From assembly GCF_000002075.1 (NCBI RefSeq), contig NW_004797724.1, positions 535,120 to 599,119 of the forward strand: a DNA stretch of 64,000 bases, read 5' to 3'. Made by a program: the position numbers and the translations under genes. Positions 1 to 12,300 of the stretch are shown piece by piece (positions within the stretch are counted from its first letter, which is position 1; the number at the start of each line of letters is the position of its first letter). This DNA is from Aplysia californica (lineage: Eukaryota; Mollusca; Gastropoda; Aplysiida; Aplysiidae). The notes beneath the pieces are model-generated. The model saw nothing but the letters and a program-made list of their open reading frames with translations. It was not told the DNA's origin and did not search any database.

Positions 1-737
1 TTCTCTCTCCCTCATAATGTGAGCGCCCACGCACACATACACACATATGCACACATACACACACACACAAACACCCCAAACAAATTTTGCCACAGCACCC
101 AACATTTATAACAACATAAGAGTAAACTAGGAACAAGTATTCTGTCTATCTGACAGAGCTCCGACTGTCTGAGGTCTTGTCCCCAGAGCCTACAGAACCC
201 AAGTACCTGAGCTTCATAGAGTCAACTGCAAGAAAGACACCACTGCATTCCAAGGTGTGCGTTTAAAGTGCAGAAAGGTGAAGGTGGGGTACATTCAGGA
301 TTTTTTGGGGTTTTTTTTAGTAGAGGTTTTATGGCACTCGCAACTGCATAAGGTCTTAAGAGCGCCAGAAGATTAGAAGTGTTACAAGAAAGTAACAAAC
401 ATAAAAAAGAAGAAGGGTAGATAAGGACGATAGATGTTTGATAGGAAAAAAGGAGCAAACCACACCAGAGCACCCGCCAACCACCCACTTTAAGTTGTTT
501 AGAGTGCAGAAAGATGAAGGTGGATAACACTCAGGTGTTTTGAGTACAGATAGGAGAAGGTTGTGGCTTGTGCTTAAAGAATCTTGTCGTCTGCTGGTTG
601 ACAGACCTTCAAACAAAAACCCAGATGAATAAAATCTAGACAGAAGTGACAACTGATCTAGGCAACCTATTTTGTAAGGACCTGAATCAAAATCAGGACT
701 GTAGAAGTTAGCTTTACTTTTGCTCACTTTCCCACCC
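1..737. other. Left-edge intron: CA repeat, one family-A repeat, otherwise nothing recognised
   Basis: Intron after exon 49, continuing off the window. Positions 31-75 are a degenerate CA microsatellite and 311-488 a family-A repeat. No exon with matching phase was found, so the next MYCBP2 exon lies further left. Confidence 0.7.
311..488 (-). repeat. SINE-like family A, copy A1
   Basis: About 180 bp. The plus strand contains TAGAGGTTTTATGGCACTCG at the low end and CCGCCAACCACCCAC at the high end; the family reads head (GGGTGGTTGGCGGGTGCTCT) to tail (CTCTACTAAAA) on the minus strand. No tRNA A/B boxes recognised. Confidence 0.85.
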
Positions 738-1062
738 CTGTGAGTGCAGTGCACCACATGAGATCAGTGCGCTGTGTGAACTCAGTGCAACGTGTGAGCA
801 CAGTGCACCACATGAGCTCAGTGCGCTGTGTGAACTCAGGGCAACGTGTGAACTCAGTGCACCACATGAGATCAGTGCGCTGTGTGAACTCAGTGCACCG
901 TGTGAGCACAGTGCACCACATGAGCTCAGTGCGCTGTGTGAACTCAGGGCAACGTGTGAGCACAGTGCACCACATGAGATCAGTGCGCTGTGTGAGCACA
1001 GTGCACCACATGAGATCAGTGCGCTGTGTGAACTCAGGGCAACGTGTGAGCACAGGGCACCA
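738..1062. repeat. Minisatellite, ~54-bp higher-order unit of three ~18-bp monomers
   Basis: Plus-strand monomers are variants of TGTGAACTCAGTGCAACG, TGTGAGCACAGTGCACCACA and TGAGATCAGTGCGCTG, repeated about six times. The array ends 20 bp from the exon 49 donor but does not include exon sequence. Open frames on both strands through it are composition artefacts. Confidence 0.9.
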
Positions 1063-1082
1063 ATTTCCCGCCACAATCTCAC

Positions 1083-1269
1083 CTCTGCCTCTGGCGCAGA
1101 ATTCTGTCTGCAAGGATTGCCTCCTCCAGGCCAATATCTGCTCCATTCTCCTCCTCATTGCAGTTCTGATTGGGAGGAGGTGGGGATGGGGGGAAGGAAG
1201 TGTGACCAAATGCTTCATCTGGAGCTGGGGGCTCTCCAAATCTGGGCAGAGGTATCTTGGGCTGAAAAC
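1083..1269 (-). CDS. MYCBP2: MYCBP2 exon 49, Pro-rich linker
   Basis: Residues 2260-2321, 187 nt. Contains FQPKIPLPRFGEPPAPDEAF, a proline run (PPSPPPPNQ) and EEENGADIGLEEAILADRIL then RQRQ. Acceptor TTTTCACAG/GTTTTC; donor CAGAG/GTGAGA. It enters the low-complexity middle region of MYCBP2, which continues left of the window. Confidence 0.85.
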
Positions 1270-4200
1270 CTGTGAAAACAAAAACATGTAATTTCAGTAA
1301 CATTCTTCGAGCAAAGCCAGAATACGTTTTGAGCTATCAGTTTTGCAGAACTAAAAGGATATTATGCGCACCCTAAACTGAACAAAAATTAACAGCAGCG
1401 CAATATTTGATGCAGCAAAATACTTGTAAGGCAACTGCTGGATGGTTAGGTATAAGTTAAAAAAATACTGGTTGAGAAAGGAGAGGATAATTCAACATAT
1501 ATCCAAATTAGCTTACATTATAGTGACACCAGAAATGAAAATTATATCTTATTTTAAAATAACAACTGTGTTTCAGAGAAAAGTAATGTTCACACTCAAT
1601 ACCATATTTCTCCCTACACTACATCTCAACCCACATAATTCAAAGAAATATACACCCATCAGCAATAAATATCTGGTTTCTGAGTCCATTTTGTGAATTG
1701 AAAGAGTTACAGGAGCTTACTAGAGAAATCGAGATAAACATGGTCAAACTTATTGACTTCTGCCTCATTTTGAGCTGTTGTAATGTATTCACTTCTAAAT
1801 TGACATCAGCATAGAAAAAAAAGCAAATCTAAACTTTTATAATTTTTTGGGGGATTTTCAAGCCAACCCTTTGAGATATAAAGGAATAAGAACAGTCAAA
1901 GAAAGCTTTACAAAACTTTAATTCATGTAACAACAAGAACAAAGATGTGCAGAACCCATTTAGCACATACCTGTTATTCCTCCAAAATTGAAAGCAGATG
2001 ATGGCATACTTTTACTCTTGCCAAACGCTGAAAAAAAATAAAGCTCATTCTTAAAACTAGGACATTAGTGGTAGTTCAGTTCCAAATTATACCATCCTTG
2101 TGGTTCAGTGCAACAAGGGAAAGTTTACAAGGACAAACAATCATTCATGAAGTAGCTAGTTTTACCATAACAGAGTATGATTTTCAAGAATTTTTTTTGT
2201 CTATGTCCACTTCGCAAAATGGAGCCAATTCACTCATCAGTATCTCTGTCTAAAGATTAACTAACCATCTGCAGCTTTCAGGGACATTCAAGGTTCTTCT
2301 TCCATGAAGCCAGTCATGAGATGAAAAATAAAAAGACTAAATAAAAGCAGTCCATTAAAAGACAAAAGACAAGCAACTGAAACCATACAATTCGCTCCAG
2401 TTCCATATAGAACCCTCACCTTCTTCACTGGGGAAGAATCCTGGGAAAGTGTTGGCGTACTGTGCCGCTTTCATGGCAAAGTCAAAGCCTTGCTGGGACT
2501 GCGGTGGAAGGCTTCGGAACGCAAAGGGGTCTTGTCCACGCCCACCAAATGGGAACTCTGACTCATGCTGCATGTACTGGGCCTGAGAACAGAGGCATCC
2601 CGAAGTACAAACTTTGATCTACAGTAAATGTTTTACATTGACACAACAACATTTATGAAGCAGCATCTTTCACATTCGAAGTCAGCAAAACTTGCTCAGA
2701 TGCTAGATACAAGATGGCAGTACTGTCTCAGGGATCAAGCCATCTAATTAGATGTCTCTAAAAATATAGTCAAAAACATAATTGCTTTGGCAATCTTTTT
2801 CCTAATTTCATGTTACTTATACAGTAAGAATGCCTGTTCATATTGACTTCAGTATAGCTGGGATTTGTTTCGTGTATGGAAAATCCACTTATTGAGACAT
2901 TTTCACTTGGTTCTTGTGATAAGGTTGATTAGGAGAGCACTCAGGTTTGGTTTTTTTAAGTCTACTGAAAAACCAAATGCGAGGCAGCGTGGTGGAATCA
3001 GGCTCTTGTCAATTTTTGGGCACATACAGTTATTGGTATCATCTTAAAGCTTGTTTAATTATCTTTATTTGGATAAAAAAATAATCCGTTTACCTTAAAT
3101 ACAAGTCGAAACATTTGAGAATGAAGGAGGTGGGGGTCACCTGTTTTCAGAGGTAAAATTAGTGAGAAAATGAGCGCCAAAGCCAAAGATTTGTTATTTC
3201 CTTAGCTTAAGAATTCCTGGTAACTGAAAATTTACTTCTTTTGTGTGTTTAATCAACGTTTTTCGGAAAAATCCACACAAAAATGAGTTCTTTAATGGGC
3301 ATGAAAGGTGTTGAGCCCAAAAACAAAAATTTGACAAAAATCGACAAACCTGCGGAAAAATGCAAGTTTCTTCACTTTGATTATTTCAACAAGAGCCTAA
3401 TTCCACCACGCTGCCTAACAAATAAAGAATGACCGAGGCAATAGTTTTATATATAACTATGGCAATAGTTTTCCTTTCACACACCTTGTCAATCCCACTG
3501 ACCAGTGACCAAGCTTCGGAGGCCATGGGACTGAGGCAGTACTTGTGGGCAGAGTCCTCGGACAGCCGGATCCACACGCCCTCTGAGGTCACCACCTGTG
3601 TAGGCGGTATTATTTGTTTGTTTGAATAAAGAGGAGCACATTAGCATACTAACTGTCATCTAGTGCAGAAGAAAAGCAGAAGAGACGACAGACAGAGACA
3701 ACAGAAAGTAAAAAAAAATGAGGTGGGGCCAAACAGAAGTGTCTTCTATTCACCCATTCAGAAAGATTGGAGATGACCAGAAGTGTATATATAGAAAACA
3801 GCAATAACAGGCGAGCAACAATCTTCTTTCATAACATGCTGATTGTAAAATGAGGAACACGCATTCCATCTTCCAGACATAGTTGGGTTTTTTATTTTTT
3901 TAAGGTTTTTAAAAACCCTTTGAGCCCTAGTCTTCTGAGTCTACATGGTTTTTCAGTACATGAGCTTCCTTGGGATGACTGCTTGCTTTTCCTTTATTGA
4001 AACCAAGCACTTTTCCCTACTGCTCCCAACATTGTTGAAACTTTTCTTACTTGCACACAAAAAACAACGCAACTGGCTCTTCACAATTACAACACAACAT
4101 TGAATCCAAAGACATACCCTCAAAACATCTGTAGTTTCCTTAACAATATAGCATATCTATAACAATAACACTTCAAATATAAGTCACTAGTTTTTGCCAT

Positions 4201-6254
4201 TATCTATAAATTGCATATGAGTTTACAACATTTACAACGTTCCAACTTTACATAACGGTTAGAAATACTCAGAACTAGTAACACTTAAAAAGAAGTAGAA
4301 GGCACAGACACATCTCAAGGCACTCTCTGAACACTTTCATGACACATGTATTTTTGAATGTATTTCTGCTCCATCACATTCTATGAAGTAGGGCAAGTTC
4401 AGCTGAGCTAATTTTTTCAAAAAGATTTTTTTGTTGAAATTATTAAATCTGATATCATATTTGTACATGAGAAAACATACCAAACATGACAGAATTTGAA
4501 CTCAGTTACTCAATTCCCAAGAAATTATAAAAATAGACTAGTTATGTGACCTTGGTTTTCCCCTGGCAGAAAAGGCATTTCAATGGACAAAAACATGGAG
4601 TGGTATGAACACGACAACCCCAGTCAGCTACTGTTCGATACACAGACAGACGCAGAACTTTGGTATGAATGTGCTTCAAAGAGACTCACATCTTCCACAG
4701 CTTTGATCTTTTTCCCCTTGGTCACCATGCCGATAGGAGCAGCTCTCAGACTCGGCCGGGCGCGGATGTTGTGACCTGAGGCCCCGCATTTGGTCACCAT
4801 GTAAGTCCCCGGGCCTGAAAAGTAAATTTGAGAAAGGGGAATCACCAAAGCTAACACCGTTTTCTTTATCTGAGTAGGCAGAGAAGCACATCAACACAAC
4901 AATGGTTATTTAGTGCAAGGAAAAAGCAAGACAGACAGGGAGAAACAAAAGAAAGTGAAGAAGTTAGCATTGTCACCCTTTAACAGTCCCTAAAACATCT
5001 GTTTTTGTATTGAATTACTATCATTCATCATTGTATGACTGTGCTTAATGCTTCTCTTCACACAATTAGGACCATTTACAAGACATGCTGATTTAATCCT
5101 GCCCATCACGATCAGCCAAAGTTAATGTAGGACAGCACCAGCAAAAAAATGGAAGCATTTGATAAAACATCTTCCCCATGTGGGGTGTGATCTCGGCTTT
5201 CGAGTGTAAGGTGAAGAGCCCAATCATTAAACACCAGTGCCATTCAAAGACTGCACATTTCAATAAATAATTAATAATAATAATAATAATATATAACATT
5301 TAGACAGCGCATTTCCAAAAAAGTAGCTCAATGCGCTATATATTAGAATACCCATTTTCAAAACCTTTCTTACTACTTCCTTTCTTCTCATGCAATATAT
5401 ATTTATGCACACACACACACACACAAACACACACAGACTATTTTTATTCAGACATAGGCACAGAACATCTATAATAAAAATTATCTACCTTTGGTGGGCC
5501 AGCCCATCAAGCCACCTGCAGCCACACCATGGGACGAGTGACTCCCACTGCGGGCTCGATGGTGTTCCCGCCTGCTCTCCGCAGCGTGTCGTGGGCTGCG
5601 GTGACTCTGGAGAGGCTTCGGGGTCTCTGCAGGTATCAACAGGGTCTTGTCTAGGTGCTGGTTGTACTCCAGACACCAGCCTTCTGACCGCGAACCATCC
5701 TCCTCAAGGCCGCAGAATTCCATTAGTGAGGCTCGGGACAGACGCAGCCACATGCCGTCATCATTTGTGGTCTGAGAGAATATTTTGTTCATTTGAGTCA
5801 AGAGAAGCACATCGATGAATTTAGAGGAAGCAAGCAAGATAGACAGACAGAGACAACAGAGGAGAAAGAAAAAAGACCCAACAAACCTTGCATGGTCTGA
5901 AGGAGATGATGGGAGCATCATGCTATCAGTATGGACATGCGTTCTCATAAAGAATTGCTGCATAGAGGCTGAGTTAAGAGAAATATATCAACACACTAAA
6001 GGTCATTTAAAGCCGAGAAAAGGCAAGACAGACTGACCAGACAGACAGATTGACAGACATTCAAAGGTGACAGTAAAGAAGTAGGAACAACTAGTAGCGT
6101 GATTAAAAGACCTGCTCTGGCAGACCTGAACAGGGGGGAAAAGCGCATAACAGATAAAGAAAATTTACTGAAAATATTTTTAATGTGCAGAGAAATAGCA
6201 AATGACAATGGTATGTGATTTACGGTGACCCTACATAACTGAGTGTGTATGTGT

Positions 6255-6308
<54 letters not shown>

Positions 6309-9300
6309 AAGTATGTTTGAGAGCATGAGCCTGTGAGTGAATGAGTCAGGGTTGCAAATGTGAACTGCAAGGAAAGCAAGAAAATGGTATCATAAAAACT
6401 AATGGAAAAAATAAAAATACTATAAATTTTCAAAGACAAATAGGTATGAAGCAGAAAGGATAGAAAATTAGTTCTTCAATTAATTTGTTGCCTAAAAATA
6501 ATGATTTATGGGAAGATGCTGATTAAGAACAACCAACAAAAAAAGCTTTACAAAGACACAAGAGAAACAAACCTCATCCACAAAGGAGATGACACAGTTA
6601 GGAGGTACAACTCCTATCTGCTCACTCTGAAGGGTCGGGCTGACCCGAATTCTCAAGCCTGCACTGTACTTGGCCACAAACTTGCGAGTCTGGAATGTTC
6701 AAAAGATGTCAGTGAGTAAGAAGTACCCCCATTATTTGAACATTGTGTGATTTTTAAAATATGCTATGTATAGCATGAGTTTATCACTCCAGTGAACACT
6801 GTAAAGTCAATTAACTTAATTTAAGAAGGGTTATTAAATATGCAAACAAAAGAATAAATCAGAGAAGTCCCTCACAAATTGTGACTGATTGTAAATAAGA
6901 ACAATTTTTATACACCCTTTATGAAACAATTTAGACAGTTCAGTAGGAGAGCCTGTCACGGCTGACCCAAACTGAAAGGGATACAGCATCCCAGCAGAGA
7001 CAGAGATACCAAAAGAGACTTCACCATGCAGGCATGAAATTCACATCTTTTATGTATGTGCAACTGCAAAGAACCTAACCATTACAACAGACCCTGGTTC
7101 ACAAATTATCAAATGCACTCTGGAGTCTATATATGCATCTGTATGTATCAGAAACTACAATAAAGAAGAAAGTAGCATTAAACTGTAAAATAATGAAGTG
7201 TTTGAGAAGCGGACTTGTTTTCTCAGATGCATGAGTTTAAATAGTCAACCTCAAGTCAATTCCCTTCTATACCTTCTAACAAAACAAATAAGATCTGACA
7301 CCCATGCACTGAGGAGTCGGCAACGCAATAACTTGTTACGGCAGCAAAATGTTAACTACTTCAGATCACAGTACAAAACCCATCAGACATGCACAGCTGC
7401 TCCCTCAGTGTGGAATGTCCTGAGAGGTACCTCCTTTGACTGTAGGCCCTATTTAAATCTGGTCTAAAAACACATTTATTTAAATCCCATTGTACTAACA
7501 AAACTGATTTTTCTATTCAACAGCAAGTGATCAGAGGCAACAGTGATTTTTCTTTTGTGTATGTGCTCTTTGTTAGTGAATGAGGGTATATGTATTTGAA
7601 AGAATGGTATAAACCTTATCTTATTTAGTGCCTAGAGCCACCAGGTAAAAGGCAATCATAGAAATGATCTTCATTTTTATCATCCACTGGGACAAAGAAA
7701 AAGAGAAAGCCCACCTTTGGAGGCTGAGACTTCTGTGCAGTGACAGGGGGCGGGGCTCCCTGAGGCGGTTCCTTCACCTCAACCTTAAAGCCATCACCTG
7801 AGAAGTAAAAACAATAAAGAATGAAGCTACTTCAAGTATTTCAATGGTAGAATGAATCGGTCAAAATTCTCTACGGATCACACAAAATCTAGATCCAACG
7901 AATCAAATAGATCAAGAATTATGAAGGACCTATCAACTGAAACAGAAACTCACAGGGGTTCTTAGGTCTGTTTAATTTATACACATGTAAACTGTTGTTA
8001 AACACAGAGACAATATAAAAAAGGGGCTAAAACGGAAATTGAAAAATACAGTAAGAATCTTGGCCTAGCTGACTACATGTTAATCTGCATACAGCCCAAA
8101 TAAGCACTCCCTTAAAAATTTTTTGGACCAACTACATTACATCCAAATTTTAAAGTAATAGACAGAAAATCTTCTTCTGAAACACATTTGTTCTAATAAA
8201 GACTAGAAGAAAGCTGAAGTCGCGTTCTATCCCTAAAACATGATGCCAACCCCTTTAGATCTAGCTTAACAAACCACTTGCAGGCTTTCGGAATTTACTT
8301 GAAGGTCTACTCCCACAACCTGTTATTGGTTGCCAATGGCACTACCGACCGGCACCTCTGGTTGGAAAATCATTAAAACAACTGGCCTAGTTTTCAACAT
8401 CTATACGTCCCAGGTACACAGATAGAAAGGTTAATTTAAAGCATTCCATGTAAAAAATAAATATCTTTCTGTAGGTCAAAATTAGGGCACAACTTGCCAA
8501 GGATGTGAACAAGAATTCATTAGCAAACATCAAAGTTTCAATAATGACATAAATTCTGTATTGTGTGTACATTTCAGAAATAGAAATTCACACATTTCTC
8601 TTACAAAGACAGGAAAACCAAAAGTCACAATTTCAATCAAATTTGAATCGAAGTGAGAAAACTTAAAACTTAACTGTTACTGATTGTAACAAAAGCATCA
8701 TTTTGCTTATCTAGAGTAACAAGAAAACACAATCTACAATCTGCCACTGATATAAAAACTTTTTTAAAAACTGCAACACAAATGTTGTATTTACGAGGCC
8801 AAGCTCCCCGGCCAGCTGTGCATGTACTCACTACCTGACTGCACCCCATCAATGATGATGATGATGTTGTACACGCCCACAGAGCCAGGCGTCCAGCTGG
8901 CACTGTAGGTCCCGTCGCGGTTCGTGGTCACCAACATGTTCTCACTGGGGCGGGGCACCGCGGGGGACGCCAGACGCAGCTCCTCAAAGGAGTAATTCTC
9001 ATAGCGCTGGGGAGGAGAGTAATGGGCAAATGATTGAATGTTTTTTTTGCTTTGGTAAGAGTTTAACAGCAATAGAAAAAAAAAGATTATAACAGGTACG
9101 AGACCTGTTTATGATGGTATCACATTTGTAACTCAATTGACAAAATGTTTTTCTGGTTGTCAAGAGAAAACTTTCAACAACAAAAGAAAGAAAAACAACT
9201 TACCCTTGTCAACCTTCTGATTTAAGCAGAACTGAAAATGTCCCAGAGATTATATTTTTAGTTCATGAACGAAAATCCTGCTATATTGAGGATAAAAAAA

Positions 9301-12300
9301 AAATTGCTGCCTTTAACATCATCCCAATAACTAGAGACCAGATTTAAAAAAACAAACCAAATTGGGCAATTATATTATGACAAAGAAGAAATGCATCACA
9401 TGCCTTGTTAGTGAAAAATTCAGTCTACCTTCATGATGGTGATGGCATGGAACAAGTCCTTTCTGTCCTTCAGGATGGGCTCATATGGCACGTCCAAGAC
9501 GGGTGCTGGGTGACCCCCAAAGGTCATGTCCGATGGTTCTGTGGCTCTGCTCAACTTGCGCATCTTCTTCAGGTCCTCCCCGAGTTCTTGTTGGTCAACA
9601 GGGATAGCTCGCACTTCCATCTGGAGAAGTACAACAGCAACTTCCGTTTGGTAAACTGTGACTGCAACAGTTTCACACCCCCATTGACACAATCTAAATA
9701 GTTTAGGAGTCAGGCTGGTACAAGCGGGACAAAACGTACCAACAGACACTTGGAGTTTCTCAATTTAAAAAACCTTCTATTTATTTGTCAGACAGATACA
9801 ATTCCACCCTCAAACCACCCACGGGCAGATAGAAGACACAACTATATTTCTACGTTGAGAGCAATTTGGTTTGTTCCCAAAAGTGTGCATTAACTGACAG
9901 TACAAAACACCAACATACATATATACTTAAAAAACTGCTCTGCAAGTCGTAAATATTTTGCTAAGCAGTATGAGACGAACATACTATGAAATCGTTAAAA
10001 GTACACTTCCAACACACGATCACATACAAAAACTATAGCATAAAGTGCTTCTTGAAATTTCTAACAATTTTGGATCTAATTATGAAATTTGAGTAGTTTA
10101 GTGATTGGTAAAGTTCAGCTACATCTGTAACTAAAAAAGCAAAGACAAACTTAGAAACTTCTCATTCCTGTCATAAATTGCCTTTATGAAAATAGGACAA
10201 ATTTATGAGAAAAAAAACCCAGACATTCTCGCCTATAACTTTTTTGATCATTCATTCTATCTGCACTAGGCTTATACTTTCAGGAAATCTTCACTGTCGA
10301 TAAAGTTTACACAATAGAACATTTTTTAATTTTTTAAGTTAAATCCTTTAAAAAAGATTATGTATCCCAAATTTGGTTACAAACAACATATGTCAGAAAA
10401 ATGCCAAATACAGAATTTCTTTGAAACATATCTCAAGTCTGTCCTGTGTGAAATTTTTTAAGCAGGAGGACACTCTTGCCAAGTTTCATTAAATTTGGTC
10501 AATAAATGAAAAAGAGAGCCTTAGAGATTTACTTCATGACCCATCACCAGTTTTCAAATATTGTCAAGCAAAGAAACACCAATGTAATGATCACCCAAGC
10601 ACCCAATATCTGAACAAACCTTCACTAAAATCAGTGACAGGCAAATTAAAGTAACCAAAACAAAACAACAACAAAACTAAAGAGTAGGAAACTTGAGAAG
10701 ATGCCAAACATACTCCAAATAGTTCCTTTAAAAAATCCTCATACTCTTACCTTGAGATTGGGAACATTGACAAGATTCCCATACTGGTCTTTGGTATAGA
10801 CAGTCACCATAGCTGGCCAGCTGCACTTGAGGTCTTCCCGGCTGCATTCAATCTCACACTGCTTTGGGTCCAGGTAGGAGTCAGGCTGCAGCCATCTGAA
10901 GGACAGAAAAAAACAGACTGTGCTGCAGATTTGTCTATCGACGCCCTAGAATTTGCAGTTTTTTTCATTCATCGATAGGAAGCTGTTCTTTCACTTACTA
11001 CAGCCAAACATACCCAAGACAGCCTGTCCAGTAAGACCATCTCTCCAAGATGATCATTCCCACCCCCTTGATTTTTTTTTCTGTATAATGGCAATGTCAA
11101 AGACAATCAGCTGTCCAATGTGACTATGACTGCAACAATTTATCAACAGCAGTAAAAAAACCTAACCTATCCAGAACAACCATGCAAGTCTCTCATTACC
11201 TAGCACCTTGTCATAAACTGTATTTTCTATCAGTCACAAACTCTGTGGATGAGCTGTCAGAATCGCTTCATGTCTTGTTATTATACGCTTGAAACGCTCG
11301 CTGACCAGCACACGGCATGTGTGAGGCTAGTGGTCCCTCCCACTGTTTACCCAAGTTGACCACTTAGTAATAAATCCATTTAAAAGGGTTCTATGGCAGC
11401 TTAAGCCTGCCACAAACTTCGGTTGAGAACTCAGAAGGTAATGTTAAAAATTGTAAAAATAACCCTACAACATCCCCCTCCACGCCTAAAAAAAAGAAAG
11501 AAAAATATTTAAATGGGCTTAAAGAGTCCTAAGCCAGTGACAACCTCCAGTTGAGACCTCAGAGGGGAATGTTTTTTTTCTCTTCATTTTCATCAGACCT
11601 GCTTAAGATGACCGATGTGTTGTCGTCTTGGACAGGTCTGACTGTATTTCCAGAGAAAAATGACCAAATGGGAAGCACACTGACACTTCACAGCCTTAGA
11701 ACAAAATGTGTGATAAAAATGCCCAACAATAAAACATGACTATCACTCAATTAAATATATCATTTTCAAATTTTTTTTCAGCTTCCAACACGTAAATCAC
11801 AAAGGCTTTTTGTCAAAAAGGATACATAAAAAAAGTGCAACATCCCTTTCACGATACAAACTGATCGGAGATATTACACAAAACAGAATAGAAATAGGCC
11901 TCAATTGCATCATTCATAACAACCTCTTGGAGCATTTCCATTACTTATAGCTTTAGGAAATTACAAGTATCATGTAGAAGAGGTGGGGCTTCTGTAACTT
12001 GATTATCACTACAAAAAGAAACAAGTCCACATCACATATAAAGTTGAACATGTAAATACACTAAACTGGATAATCTACAACTGTAGTCCATGTGATATTT
12101 TGAGAACATTTCTAGAAAAGATATTCATGATAATCTCTCAGAGCATTTCAATTTCTTCAAACTTAGGAAATAACAGATTCCACACAGAGGAACAAAAAAC
12201 CAACTCCACTTCACCTGCAAAGTTGAAACACATCAACCGTTACAAAAGAACCCTCCCAGAAACTTTCCTCACCTGGCAAGTCTTCCCCCGCTAGTTCCCT

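Noticed and set aside
16-26. Alternative idea that introns ending in family B repeats are introners (repeat-born introns)
   Set aside because: The introns are much larger than the repeats, intron positions match conserved MYCBP2 boundaries as far as I can judge, and the repeats carry no paired splice sites of their own. Coordinates here are only a placeholder for a window-wide idea.
740-1291. Overlapping 183- and 187-codon open frames on both strands
   Set aside because: Both are translations of the minisatellite at 738-1062 and the antisense of exon 49.
5390-5818. 142-codon plus-strand open frame
   Set aside because: Exact antisense shadow of exon 44.
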